Assembly: GCA_964449165.1 (NCBI GenBank)
Contig: CAYVAT010000013.1
Location: 1 to 64,000, forward strand
Direction of reading: 5' to 3'
DNA length: 64,000 nucleotides
From: CAYSCW01 sp964449165
GTDB taxonomy: Bacteria; Acidobacteriota; Aminicenantia; Aminicenantales; Aminicenantaceae
The notes under the pieces were generated by a model. That model had not been told where the DNA came from and made no database searches. It was given only the letters and a program-made list of their open reading frames with translations. Below are positions 42,581 to 51,782 of the stretch, in pieces. Each line of letters opens with the position of its first letter. Position 1 is the first letter of the stretch. Both the position numbers and the translations under genes were made by a program.

Positions 42581-43317
42581 TTTCTCTCCGAGATAGATAC
42601 TCTTCTCTCGCCAAATTAACAGAACTCATTTTTTTCCCCTCCCGTTGTCACATCTGTTCCGCACTGCTTGAGCAGCCCCATGAGAAAATCGTCTGTCAGT
42701 CCTGTCTGGCAAGCATGAAAAGGCCTCGGTTTTGTTTTTGCTTGTGCTGCGGTCGTTTTTTCGATTATTTAGGAGAACCCCACCTCTGTTCAACATGCAT
42801 AAAAAGTGCGCCTCCTTTCTCCCGTCATCGTTCTTGCGGTCGGTATCAAGGGATATTGAAGGATGTTATCCTTCTCTACAAATACCGGAAATATAAAGTG
42901 TTGGGGAAGAGACTGGCCATTTTTGCCCACCAGGCCTTGGGAAAAAGCGAAGAGCTGTGGGAAGGGACAGAAGTTGTTATGGCGGTTCCTCTACATCCTG
43001 AGAAGAAAAGACAGCGGGGATTTAACCAGGCCGGGATCATAGCCCGGGAGATAGCCAGGATGCAAGGATTGGTTTTTGTCGAGGATGCCCTGACAAAATT
43101 TAAGATGACACCTGCTCAGACTTCGCTCGCAGCAGAAGAGAGAAGACGCAATGTCAAAGGAGTCTTCCGCCTTAAAAAAAGAGAGAGAATCGAGAAGAAA
43201 ACAGTCATCCTTGTGGATGATGTTTTTACAACAGGCTCAACTCTGCGCGAATGCAGTATTGTGCTCAGAGAAGGAGGAGCCAAGGAAGTCAGGGCATTGA
43301 CTTTAGCTCAAGCTTAG
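42577..43317 (+). CDS. ComF-family phosphoribosyltransferase-like protein
   Basis: The 246-residue protein starts at GTG 42577, overlapping the upstream stop (GTGA). It has N-terminal Cys pairs of a zinc ribbon (CHIC...CQSC, CLCC, CSTC) and a phosphoribosyltransferase domain with the PRPP loop VILVDDVFTTGSTL near 210. ComF is needed for DNA uptake in competent bacteria; elsewhere its substrate is unknown. Confidence 0.92.
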   Translation: MISLRDRYSSLAKLTELIFFPSRCHICSALLEQPHEKIVCQSCLASMKRPRFCFCLCCGRFFDYLGEPHLCSTCIKSAPPFSRHRSCGRYQGILKDVILLYKYRKYKVLGKRLAIFAHQALGKSEELWEGTEVVMAVPLHPEKKRQRGFNQAGIIAREIARMQGLVFVEDALTKFKMTPAQTSLAAEERRRNVKGVFRLKKRERIEKKTVILVDDVFTTGSTLRECSIVLREGGAKEVRALTLAQA

Positions 43318-43333
43318 ATGTTTTATTAGGCAT

Positions 43334-43368
43334 AAAAAAAGAGCCCTGAGCTCTAGGGCCCAGGGCTC
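43334..43368 (-). terminator. Rho-independent terminator of hsp20
   Basis: GAGCCCTG (43341-43348) and CAGGGCTC (43361-43368) are perfect complements with a 12-base loop. On the minus strand the hairpin is followed by seven T (43334-43340). It lies 12 bases beyond the hsp20 stop and may also stop comF transcription from the other side. Confidence 0.85.
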
Positions 43369-43379
43369 AGAATATTCGC

Positions 43380-43850
43380 TTATTTCTTAGCTTTCTCTGC
43401 GGATTTTGTTTTGAGGACCTTGACTTTTCGAGGCTTTAACTCTGGCTTTTTGGGCATGGTAATCTTGAGGACGCCGTTTTCATGATGAGCTTCGATCTTG
43501 TCTTGGTTGATGTAGTTGGGAAGAGTGAAAGAACGGTAGAAGGATCCGTAAGCACGTTCGATTCGGTGGTAGCTTTCCTCCTTAGTTTCTTTTTCGAATT
43601 TTCTCTCTCCAGAGAGAGTAAGGGTATTATCTTCTATCTTGATCTCGATGTCGTTCTCGTCGATTCCAGGAACTTCAGCACTAAGGATAAGGGCATTCTC
43701 GGTCTCGTAGATATCGACTGAAGGTGTCCATGTGCCGGCAACAAGATCTTTTTCTTCGCCTCGAGATGTGAAAGTTTCCTCAAAAAGCCGATTCATTTTT
43801 TCTCGCAGAGAAACAAGATCTCTAAATGGATCCCATCTGATGATCGCCAT
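43380..43850 (-). CDS. Small heat-shock protein Hsp20
   Basis: The 156-residue protein has an alpha-crystallin domain (about 42-140) with the GVLKITMPK motif, and starts MAIIRWDPFRDLVSLREKMN as in bacterial class A Hsp20s. The C-terminal IxI motif is not evident; a Lys-rich tail ends the protein. It forms oligomers that hold unfolded protein. TTAAGGAGGTATTT precedes the ATG, with a strong promoter upstream. Confidence 0.96.
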   Translation of the reverse strand: MAIIRWDPFRDLVSLREKMNRLFEETFTSRGEEKDLVAGTWTPSVDIYETENALILSAEVPGIDENDIEIKIEDNTLTLSGERKFEKETKEESYHRIERAYGSFYRSFTLPNYINQDKIEAHHENGVLKITMPKKPELKPRKVKVLKTKSAEKAKK

Positions 43851-43883
43851 TTTAAATACCTCCTTAAATCTTAGTCAAGAAAC

Positions 43884-43912
43884 AATATAATATATTAGTG
43901 CCTATTTGTCAA
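43884..43912 (-). promoter_or_regulatory. Sigma70 promoter of hsp20
   Basis: On the minus strand TTGACA (43907-43912) and TATATT (43884-43889) have the ideal 17-base spacer, 34 bases before the hsp20 ATG. No CIRCE element was found, so heat control is not explained by the visible sequence. Confidence 0.8.
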
Positions 43913-44106
43913 GTAATTTTAAAAAAATTTTTAATTTTTACATAAAATAGGCTGATTTGTCTTGAATGAGAGCAAATCCTGCTGAAAAAGCCATTATATG
44001 GCTTAATTTTGATCTATAAAGAGGATATCCGGATGAAAATACTTTTTTTTGGGAAGATACAGGGATTTACGCAGATAAGACTTCTGACATTAGAGAAAAA
44101 AAGAAG

Positions 44107-44859
44107 TTACTCTCCTGATATGTTTCTTGCTGATTTTCTTTTTGATGCCCTTTCCCTGGAGCCCTGAACAAGGATGGTGGATTCACCCTTTAATTTCCGC
44201 TTCTCCAAGCTCACCAATAGTTCTCCAGGGGTTCCTCTTAAGAATTCTTCATACATCTTGGTCATCTCTCGGGCTATAACAACCTGTCTTGGACCCATTT
44301 CTTCTGCGGTCAGGCTTAAAAATGAGGAGAGCCTTCGTAAGGGAAGATAAAAAACCAGAGTCCCCTCTTCTTCCTTCAGAGAGGAGAGCAGTTTTCGAGT
44401 GGCTTCCTTTTTTGGAGGTGGAAATCCGATAAAGAGGAATCTATGGGTTGAAAGTCCGGAGGCAGAAAGGGCTGCGGTCAGGGCAGAGGCTCCTGGTATG
44501 GGGACGATACTGATTTTCTCTTCTATGGCTTTTTTTATCAGAGGAAAACCAGGATCGGAGAGACCGGGAGTACCGGCATCTGAGACAAGGGCTATGTCGC
44601 GTCCTTCTTTGAGCAGCTTGATAATTTTGGGGACCTTTTGTCTTTCTTTTGGTTGGTAGTAGCTTATCAGATTCTTTTTGAGTTGATACCTGCCCAGCAA
44701 TTTCCTTGTCTGGCGGGTATCTTCGCAGGCGATCCAGTCCACTTCACCCAGAATCCTCAAGGCTCTCAAGGTCAGGTCTTCGAGGTTTCCGATAGGGGTG
44801 GCCACGATATAAAGCTTTCCCTTGTTTTTTTGCTCTTGGGGTTCCTCTGCGTTGACCAT
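44107..44859 (-). CDS. rsmI: 16S rRNA 2'-O-ribose C1402 methyltransferase RsmI
   Basis: The 250-residue protein has the tetrapyrrole-methylase fold with LYIVATPIGNLEDLTLRALR near 16-35, CEDTRQTRKLL, VSDAGTPGLSDPG and PIPGASALTAALS. It methylates the ribose of C1402 in the decoding centre. It is 5 bases from nadE and probably co-transcribed. Confidence 0.96.
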   Translation of the reverse strand: MVNAEEPQEQKNKGKLYIVATPIGNLEDLTLRALRILGEVDWIACEDTRQTRKLLGRYQLKKNLISYYQPKERQKVPKIIKLLKEGRDIALVSDAGTPGLSDPGFPLIKKAIEEKISIVPIPGASALTAALSASGLSTHRFLFIGFPPPKKEATRKLLSSLKEEEGTLVFYLPLRRLSSFLSLTAEEMGPRQVVIAREMTKMYEEFLRGTPGELLVSLEKRKLKGESTILVQGSRERASKRKSARNISGE

Positions 44860-44864
44860 GACCT

Positions 44865-45677
44865 CTATTTATCCCAGTCATAGGGAAAGAGAAAATCATG
44901 GCCGACTGTCCGGGAGGATATTTTTGCTATAGGAGGAAGCTTTCTTTTGAATTCAGAATTTTTTATCAGATGGATGATCCTCTTTACATCCTCTTTCTTG
45001 AAGCCGGCTGTGATAACATCATTTTTTGATTTCCTCAGGTCAACAAGCTGGAATAGAATCTCATCCATGGTCTCGTAAGGAAGGCCAAGCTCTCCTTCAT
45101 CGCTTTGGCCAGTCCAGAGCCCGGCTGATGGGGCTTTTTTTCGTATTTTCTCGGGAACACCCAGATGGACGGCCAATTGCCTGATTTGAGTCTTGTACAG
45201 ATCACCCAGAGGATTGATGCCGGAGGCCATATCGCCATGAATTGTGCCGTACCCCAGGAGGAGCTCTGTTTTGTTGCTTGTGCCCAGAATGATCGCTTTC
45301 TCTCGGGCAGAAAAGTCATAGAGGATGGACATTCGTTCTCTGGCCATCTTGTTTCCCTTGATAATCCTGCTGGGTGTGGGGTATTTCGAAAAGTAGGCAT
45401 CCACCATGGGAGAGATATCGATCGTTTTTGAGCGGATGCCCACTAGCTTCGCTATCTCTTGAGCATCCCGGATATCATCTTGGCAGGCTTTTCCGTAGGG
45501 AAGGATGAGAGCAATCACATTGTCCGGCTTGAGGGCCCTGGCAGCCAGGAAGGCACAGACAGAAGAGTCCACGCCCCCTGAAAGACCCAGGATACCCTTT
45601 TTGAAATGAAACTTGGCCAGCTCCTCCTTGATAAAGGAGGTAAGGACTTTTTCCACAAAACCTGGGTTAATCTTCAT
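44865..45677 (-). CDS. nadE: NAD+ synthetase (ammonia-ligase domain)
   Basis: ATG 45677 is chosen because the longer frame reads into the upstream gene. The 270-residue protein has the P-loop LGLSGGVDSSVCA near 30 and later GTSNKTELLLGYGT. It amidates deamido-NAD. The glutaminase domain usually fused to it in glutamine-dependent enzymes is absent, but a nitrilase-fold protein is encoded just upstream with an 11-base overlap and probably supplies ammonia. Confidence 0.95.
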   Translation of the reverse strand: MKINPGFVEKVLTSFIKEELAKFHFKKGILGLSGGVDSSVCAFLAARALKPDNVIALILPYGKACQDDIRDAQEIAKLVGIRSKTIDISPMVDAYFSKYPTPSRIIKGNKMARERMSILYDFSAREKAIILGTSNKTELLLGYGTIHGDMASGINPLGDLYKTQIRQLAVHLGVPEKIRKKAPSAGLWTGQSDEGELGLPYETMDEILFQLVDLRKSKNDVITAGFKKEDVKRIIHLIKNSEFKRKLPPIAKISSRTVGHDFLFPYDWDK

Positions 45678-46515
45678 AATCTTGGATGATCCTTTGGAGT
45701 GAATGAAGAATGATTTCGGGTTTTTCGTCTCTTTTGTAAGGCCATTTCTTGCGGGTTTCCCGGATATCATCCAGGTTGATCTTCTGGATCAGCAGCTCTT
45801 CATCCAGATAGGAGGCCTGGGCAAGAAGTTGACCCAGGGGGTTGAAGATGAACGAACCGCCGGAAAAATGTTTTCCGTCCTCAAAACCTACCCGGTTGCA
45901 GTAAAAAAGAAAGGCTGATGAAAAACGGGAGATAGCTTCTCCCATCACCTCCCACATCCGGTTTGACTCATATTTTTCTTTTTCTGAGAAACCGCGGCCT
46001 GGTGCTGCGCTGATAACGGTGATGATTTCAGATCCGCCAGCAAAGAGGAGGTAGCTTGACCCGTAGTGAAGAAAATCATAACAGATCAGCATTCCCATTT
46101 TGCCAAAAGGCGTAGAAAAGGTCTTGAAGTTTTTTCCCAAAGCAAAAAATTTCATTTCTTCGAACATCCCGTAGGTAGGAGGGAACACTTTGCGGTGGAT
46201 ATGCAGGATCTTCCCGCCAGAGAGGAAAGCCGCTGAATTGTAGAAAAGCCCTTTCTCCTTCTCCTCCACAAAACCGACAACAAGAGAAAGATCGCGGCTC
46301 AAGGTCTTGAGCTTTGAAAAGACAGGATCCTTCTCTGGACGTATGGCTACCTCTTCCACGAGATCCTTGAGAGTATATCCTGTCAAACTAAGCTCGGGGA
46401 AGATCAGGAGATCGACCTTTTTCTTTTTTGCTTTTTCGATTGTACGGAGATGGAGGTCGAAATTTTTGCGGACATTCCCCAGAACAGGGGCAATCTGAGC
46501 CAATCCCGCTTTCAT
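45667..46515 (-). CDS. Nitrilase-fold amidase, probable glutaminase partner of NadE
   Basis: ATG 46515 fits the homology; AAAGGAGG lies about 25 bases further up, so a non-standard earlier start is possible. The 282-residue protein has the carbon-nitrogen hydrolase triad: Glu in FPELSLTGY, Lys in HRKVFPPTYGMF and Cys in ICYDFLH. Overlap with nadE points to a two-gene glutamine-dependent NAD synthetase. The assignment as glutaminase rests on context. Confidence 0.88.
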   Translation of the reverse strand: MKAGLAQIAPVLGNVRKNFDLHLRTIEKAKKKKVDLLIFPELSLTGYTLKDLVEEVAIRPEKDPVFSKLKTLSRDLSLVVGFVEEKEKGLFYNSAAFLSGGKILHIHRKVFPPTYGMFEEMKFFALGKNFKTFSTPFGKMGMLICYDFLHYGSSYLLFAGGSEIITVISAAPGRGFSEKEKYESNRMWEVMGEAISRFSSAFLFYCNRVGFEDGKHFSGGSFIFNPLGQLLAQASYLDEELLIQKINLDDIRETRKKWPYKRDEKPEIILHSLQRIIQDYED

Positions 46516-46713
46516 GATGCAGAAATTAACACAATTTATCCTCCTTTGCAATTCCGCTCTGGAAGAATATAATATATAAAGAAAATGAATGGTATGATAT
46601 GGTTCTTAGGTAAAAAAGATGAGGAAATCAGAGACATATGCCGATCTTCTGAAATCGGTGGTATGCCCTTGATTTCCATGCTTAAGAAGGAGAGGAGTAT
46701 CGTCTGAACTGAG

Positions 46714-48147
46714 ATGGAACATGTCGCTTGTTATTTAAAGGATATTCATTTTAACAAAAAAAGCGGTCGTCTTGTCTTTCGCCATCAAGATATCCAAAAA
46801 TACTTTTTCTTCCAGGATGGGGCTCTCATCCACGCCAAGACCAATCAGAAACAAGAATTGTTGGGCGAAATTCTATTCAGATTAGGGAAGCTTCCCAAGG
46901 AAGATTTTGAGAGGATTGATGAATACATCAAGCCCGGAGAGAGCTTGGGAGAATCATTGATAAAAAAAGGGCTTATATCCAGGAAGGATCTGAGCGATGG
47001 CCTCGTCTATCAAATGAGAGAGATCACTTTGAACATTTTCCCCTTCTTTGAGGGAGAGTTGAGTTTTCAAGAAATAGATGAGTTTGTGGATAAAGCCCAG
47101 GATGTGGAGATCGATGTTGCTGCTTTGATCGAGGACGGGATAAGGAGGATGAAATTCGATCCTTCCCTGAAGGACTTTCTGGCCAAGAGAGTCCCCTTTA
47201 CCAAGAACAGGGAGTTTTTCTACCGTCTGGCAGAGGATGAAAGAGACGTCTTGAAGCATGTTGATGGCTCATCTATGAGCGAAAAACTTCTTACTGAATC
47301 CAAGATGAATCCAGAAATCTTCTGGAAGAATCTCTTCCTTTTTTACTGCTTGGATTTGATCGACTTTGAAAAAGAGAAGGAACCCACAGTAGAAGAGAAG
47401 AAAAAGGAAGAAACAGACGAGGATGTCAGAAGAAAGCTTGAAAATGTCATAAGCCTGAGTGAGAATCTTTCTCGGATGAACTATTATCAGATTTTGAGTG
47501 TTCCACCTTCTTCTTCCCAAGAGGAAATAAAAAAATCCTATTTTAGGCTGGCTCGCACCTACCATCCAGACCTTTTTGACCAGGCACTTCCCCAAGATAT
47601 GAAACAGAAAATCGAGGAAGTATTTGCCTCGATCACCAAAGCCTACCGCACTCTCAGCGACGATGGGGAAAGGCACGTTTATGACTCCAAGATGGAATCT
47701 GTTTCTCCAGAGAGAAAAAAAGATGTGGTCAAGGATGCAGAGATTAAGTTTCGCCAGGGAAAGACTCTCTACGACAAAGGGATGTATGAGGATGCTATGC
47801 TTCTTTTAGAAGAAGCAACACGACTGATAAAGGAAAAGGGAAGCTATTTTTTGCTCCTTGCCCTCGCAGAGTCCAAGATTCCAGCTTATCATAAAAGGGC
47901 CGAGGAACATTTTATGCGTGCCGTAAAATTAGATCCGTGGAATCCAGAGGCGCATGTGGGATTAGGGCTTCTCTACAAAAAGTCCGGGCTTACGGTGAAG
48001 GCGAAAAAGCGCTTTGAAAAAGCCCTCAGCCTCGACCCCGATCACCCCATTGCCAGCAAGGAATCAAGTCCCCTTAAGAAAGAAAAAAAGAAAATGGGAT
48101 TAAAAGATATCCTGTCAATGGATATCTTCGGCAAAAAGAAAAAGTAG
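46714..48147 (+). CDS. DUF4388-like, J-domain and TPR protein
   Basis: The 477-residue protein starts with a PATAN/DUF4388-like domain (GRLVFRHQD...FFFQDGALIHA, about 1-160). A DnaJ J-domain with the HPD motif (TYHPDLF) lies near 285, and tetratricopeptide repeats fill about 345-450 (KGMYEDAMLLLEEA, AHVGLGLLYKKSG). There is no membrane segment. Such proteins occur in Deltaproteobacteria and Acidobacteriota. The J-domain should stimulate a DnaK; the N-terminal domain is linked to regulation. The gene stands alone. Confidence 0.88.
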   Translation: MEHVACYLKDIHFNKKSGRLVFRHQDIQKYFFFQDGALIHAKTNQKQELLGEILFRLGKLPKEDFERIDEYIKPGESLGESLIKKGLISRKDLSDGLVYQMREITLNIFPFFEGELSFQEIDEFVDKAQDVEIDVAALIEDGIRRMKFDPSLKDFLAKRVPFTKNREFFYRLAEDERDVLKHVDGSSMSEKLLTESKMNPEIFWKNLFLFYCLDLIDFEKEKEPTVEEKKKEETDEDVRRKLENVISLSENLSRMNYYQILSVPPSSSQEEIKKSYFRLARTYHPDLFDQALPQDMKQKIEEVFASITKAYRTLSDDGERHVYDSKMESVSPERKKDVVKDAEIKFRQGKTLYDKGMYEDAMLLLEEATRLIKEKGSYFLLLALAESKIPAYHKRAEEHFMRAVKLDPWNPEAHVGLGLLYKKSGLTVKAKKRFEKALSLDPDHPIASKESSPLKKEKKKMGLKDILSMDIFGKKKK

Positions 48148-48194
48148 AGGATAAGCTTTTTTCCGTAACGAAAAAATTGTCCGTTGTCTTCCCT

Positions 48195-50198
48195 TTATTC
48201 CTCCTTAATAAGCTTTAAAAATTCTTTCTCGCTGACAGTAGGAATGTCCAGGCTTTGGGCACGGTTCAGTTTGGAGCCTGGAGTCTCACCGACCACCACA
48301 TAATTCGTTTTGCTGCTCACCGAGGAGGAAATCTTTCCGCCCTTTTTTTCGATCTTCTCGGCCGCTTCCTCTCTAGTGAGAATGGTAAGCTTGCCGGTGA
48401 GCACAAAAGTAAGGCCAGCAAGCGGTTTCTCGGCTCCTTTTTCTTCTCTTGATCTGAAATTAAGGCCGGCTCCTTTGAGTTTATTCATAAGCTCCACATT
48501 TTCCGGTTGGCTAAAGAAGAAAACGATGCTTTCCGCCACCTTTGGTCCCACATCCTCAAGCTGGATAAGGTCCTCATTGTCCGAACGAGCGAGATTGTCC
48601 AGACTTTTAAAATGGCTGGCCAAAGTCTGAGCTGTCCGCTCTCCCACGTGCCTGATGCCCAGTGCGAAGATCAAGCGGTCCACATTTCTTTGCTTGGATT
48701 TTTCTATCTCGTCCAAAAGGTTCTCTGAGCTTTTTGTCCCCATCCTTTCCAGGTTGACCAGGTCTTCGTGTGTAAGAGAGTAGAGATCTGGAATGTTCTT
48801 GATCAGATCCTTTTCTAAGAGCTGCCTCACCAATGAGTCGCCCAATCCCTCGATATTCATGGCTCTTCGTGAGGCAAAATGCAGGAGTGACTCTCTCAGT
48901 TTAGCCGGACAGGATGGGTTCATGCAGCGTGAAATGGCCTCTCCCTCAGGCCTGAAGGTTGCAGAACGACAGACCGGGCAGTGGGTGGGAAAAGAGAATC
49001 TGCGTTCTTTTCCGGTTCGTCTTTCTTTCATCACTGAAACCACTCTTGGGATGACATCTCCACTTCTTTCGATGAGGACGTAATCTCCTACTCTTATGTC
49101 TTTTCTTTTAATCTCCTCTTCATTGTGGAGTGTGGAGCGGCTGATAGTTATTCCGGAAAGCTTAACAGGCTCAAGGATGGCGACCGGAGTCAAGGCTCCG
49201 GTGCGACCTACCTGGACGATGATCTTTTCAATCCTTGTGGTCGCTTGACGGGCCGGAAACTTGAATGAGATGGCCCAGCGGGGAAACTTGGCCGTTCTGC
49301 CGAGGATGTCTCTCTGTTTGGTAGAGTTAACTTTGATCACCACTCCGTCCACATCATAATCAAGACTGTCTCTTTTCTCGGTCCGTTCTTCCCAGAAAGA
49401 GATGACTTCATCCAGGGAAGAAAAAAGATAGGAGAAAGGATTGGTTTTGAATCCCAATCGCCTCAGCATCTGGAGATTTTCCCATTGGCTTTCTTGTTCC
49501 TCGCCGTCGGTAAAGATAGAGTAAATGAATGCGTCCAGCCTCCGCGATGCCACCTGTTGAGGATCGAGGAGACGGAGAGATCCTGCCGCAGCATTGCGGG
49601 GGTTGGCGAAGAGTGGCTCGCCTTGTTCTTCTCTTTCCTTGTTGATTTTGTTGAAGGAAGCAAAGGGTAAATAGATTTCTCCTCGGACTTCGACTTCACG
49701 TGGATTGTCGATTTCCAGGGGAAAACTCCTTATGGTCTTCACGTTGGAGGTGACATCGTCTCCTCGAAAACCATCACCGCGCGTGACGGCTTGGGTGTAT
49801 TTCCTATCCCGGTATACGACAGAAATGCCCAGGCCATCTATCTTTAATTCTGCCACATATTCTATTTTCTGGTGGGGAAGAAGCCTTTTTATTCTTCCTT
49901 CGAATTCTTTTAATTCCTCAACACTGTAACAGTTGTCCAAGCTAAGCATGGGAGTACCGTGGGCGACAGAGGCAAATCCTTCGATAGGCTGTTCGCCAAC
50001 TCTTTGAGTGGGAGATTCAGGGGTGATGAGCTCGGGAAATTGAGATTCCAGCTTTTCGAGCTCTTTGACCAGAAGGTCGAACTCATAGTCGGAAATCTGA
50101 GGATCATTATCCACATAGTATTTTTTTTCGTTATATTTTATATCTTCCCTCAGGTTCTTAATTTTTTTTCCTGCTTCTTGCAAAGAAAGGGACTTCAT
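48195..50198 (-). CDS. ligA: NAD-dependent DNA ligase LigA
   Basis: ATG 50198 follows GGGAGG by 10 bases; the longer TTG start at 50216 is less likely. The 667-residue enzyme has the adenylation Lys in ELKIDGLG (K119), the OB fold, a Cys4 zinc finger (CPVCR...CMNPSCP), helix-hairpin-helix motifs and a C-terminal BRCT domain (about 590-665). It seals nicks in replication and repair using NAD. Confidence 0.98.
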   Translation of the reverse strand: MKSLSLQEAGKKIKNLREDIKYNEKKYYVDNDPQISDYEFDLLVKELEKLESQFPELITPESPTQRVGEQPIEGFASVAHGTPMLSLDNCYSVEELKEFEGRIKRLLPHQKIEYVAELKIDGLGISVVYRDRKYTQAVTRGDGFRGDDVTSNVKTIRSFPLEIDNPREVEVRGEIYLPFASFNKINKEREEQGEPLFANPRNAAAGSLRLLDPQQVASRRLDAFIYSIFTDGEEQESQWENLQMLRRLGFKTNPFSYLFSSLDEVISFWEERTEKRDSLDYDVDGVVIKVNSTKQRDILGRTAKFPRWAISFKFPARQATTRIEKIIVQVGRTGALTPVAILEPVKLSGITISRSTLHNEEEIKRKDIRVGDYVLIERSGDVIPRVVSVMKERRTGKERRFSFPTHCPVCRSATFRPEGEAISRCMNPSCPAKLRESLLHFASRRAMNIEGLGDSLVRQLLEKDLIKNIPDLYSLTHEDLVNLERMGTKSSENLLDEIEKSKQRNVDRLIFALGIRHVGERTAQTLASHFKSLDNLARSDNEDLIQLEDVGPKVAESIVFFFSQPENVELMNKLKGAGLNFRSREEKGAEKPLAGLTFVLTGKLTILTREEAAEKIEKKGGKISSSVSSKTNYVVVGETPGSKLNRAQSLDIPTVSEKEFLKLIKEE

Positions 50199-50328
50199 GG
50201 CTTTGCTTCCTCCCAAAAGGATGTCAAGGGATGTTCTTTTCCCCTCATCCTGCCTATAGATAATATATTAGGTCAGGGAAAAGTGCAATCGGGTGGAATC
50301 AGGAAGATGGAGGATTAGAGAATAATAT

Positions 50329-51519
50329 TTAACTGATGCCTAATCTTTTCTTGGCTTGATCGATGAGCTTTTGAAATTCTGCCAAGGCTTCCTTTTGTTC
50401 GGCCTCTAGTTTCTTGATGGCTGCTTCTTCATTCTTGATTTTTGCCAGGGTTTCTTTCATTTCTTTTTTTTCCTGGTCGCTCAGGTCCTCCTCAACTTTC
50501 TCTCCGAATTTCTTGTTGAATTCTTCTGTGAGAGCATCCAGTTCTTCGGTTTTTTCCTTAAGCTCTTTGACCTTCTCGTTGTAGTTGAGTTTGCTGTTTC
50601 CTGTGAAGAATAGCCTTTCGGCCAGGGACATGGCTTTTTCAGAATTTTTGGGGGAGAGGAAGCTGGCATCCAGCAAGTATTTTATAGCTTCTGGCTGGAA
50701 AGATGGATCTTTTTTTGCCTTTCCGGCCAGGATGATTCCTATATTGTAGGCAATTTCACCGCTTTTTTGTTGGCCGTAGGCCTGTTTGAAATAAGTGAGC
50801 GCTTCGTCTTTTTTCCCAGTTCGATAGAGAGTCTTGGCATAGAAAAGGCAGCTGGCGAAATCTTTTAAAGTATCACAGGCCACTCGAAAAGCTTTCTCTG
50901 CATCATTGTAAAACTTGAAATCATAAAGGGATTTCCCTACCTTCATTAGATCATTGGCGATCTGTTTATTTTTTAAGATTTTGAAAGAATTTATGTATGA
51001 ATCGACCGAGCCCTTAAGGTCCTTGTTCTTCTCCAAGGCTTGGGCTTGGGCATAATACCCAGCTCCCATAAGCTGATTCCATTGTTCTGGAGGCTCAGGG
51101 GTAGATTCTTTATTCTTGTTCGCTTTGCTGATTTGGACAACCTGAAGGGCATAGTTTTGGGCTTTATCTAGATTTTGACCGAGGCTGCTGTATATTCCTG
51201 AAAGTACGATGTAGATCTGACACTTGGTAAAATCATCCAGGCCGCCGAGCGCCAAGGCCTTTTCTCCGTAGCTTATGGTTTCATTTGGCGTCTTACCCTG
51301 ATAAGGAGTGAGACAGAGCTGAGCATAAACATGATTTTCGTATTTTGTCCCCTTACCTCCGTATGAGTTGATATATTCCTTTAGAAGCTTAACTTTCTGA
51401 GCAGTATCAGGTGTGGTGACAGCCTTGATGTACAGTTCATCAGCCGTGTTTTGGCCGAGAAGGGAAAAAGGCAGGATAAAGAGGATGAGGACAACTATGG
51501 TCAGTGTTCTTCCTTTCAT
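50329..51519 (-). CDS. Exported TPR protein with C-terminal coiled coil
   Basis: The 396-residue protein has a signal peptide (TLTIVVLILFILPFSLLG) and several tetratricopeptide-like repeats between 50 and 315 (KTLYRTGKKDEALTYFKQA is one). A Glu/Lys-rich coiled coil occupies 320-390. It is probably periplasmic and a scaffold. No specific family was recognised. Confidence 0.82.
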   Translation of the reverse strand: MKGRTLTIVVLILFILPFSLLGQNTADELYIKAVTTPDTAQKVKLLKEYINSYGGKGTKYENHVYAQLCLTPYQGKTPNETISYGEKALALGGLDDFTKCQIYIVLSGIYSSLGQNLDKAQNYALQVVQISKANKNKESTPEPPEQWNQLMGAGYYAQAQALEKNKDLKGSVDSYINSFKILKNKQIANDLMKVGKSLYDFKFYNDAEKAFRVACDTLKDFASCLFYAKTLYRTGKKDEALTYFKQAYGQQKSGEIAYNIGIILAGKAKKDPSFQPEAIKYLLDASFLSPKNSEKAMSLAERLFFTGNSKLNYNEKVKELKEKTEELDALTEEFNKKFGEKVEEDLSDQEKKEMKETLAKIKNEEAAIKKLEAEQKEALAEFQKLIDQAKKRLGIS

Positions 51520-51636
51520 CTTATGACCTCTCTACAGAATTTTATGCATAATAGCCTGACATGAGATAAAAGTCAATATCTGAAATATTATTACCAAATA
51601 AATGGTAGCAAAATATGTGCCAAATTTAAATCTCGG

Positions 51637-51670
51637 CTTGGCGAGGATGGATAGGAACCGGAGCTGTGTC
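51637..51670. repeat. Dispersed palindromic repeat, copy C (half element)
   Basis: CTTGGCGAGGATGGATAGG followed by AACC is the reverse complement of the left half of copy B with one mismatch. It continues into GGAGCTGTGTC, which departs from copy B. The other half of the palindrome is missing. It lies in the gap before murB. Confidence 0.65.
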
Positions 51671-51782
51671 TAATTATATCCCTCATCATAGAAATGGATG
51701 TTTCCTTCTCTATCATTGAGATAGAGATGTTTCAACTCTTACCTTTTTGGACTTTTTAGATGACATTGTATAGAATGAGTCC

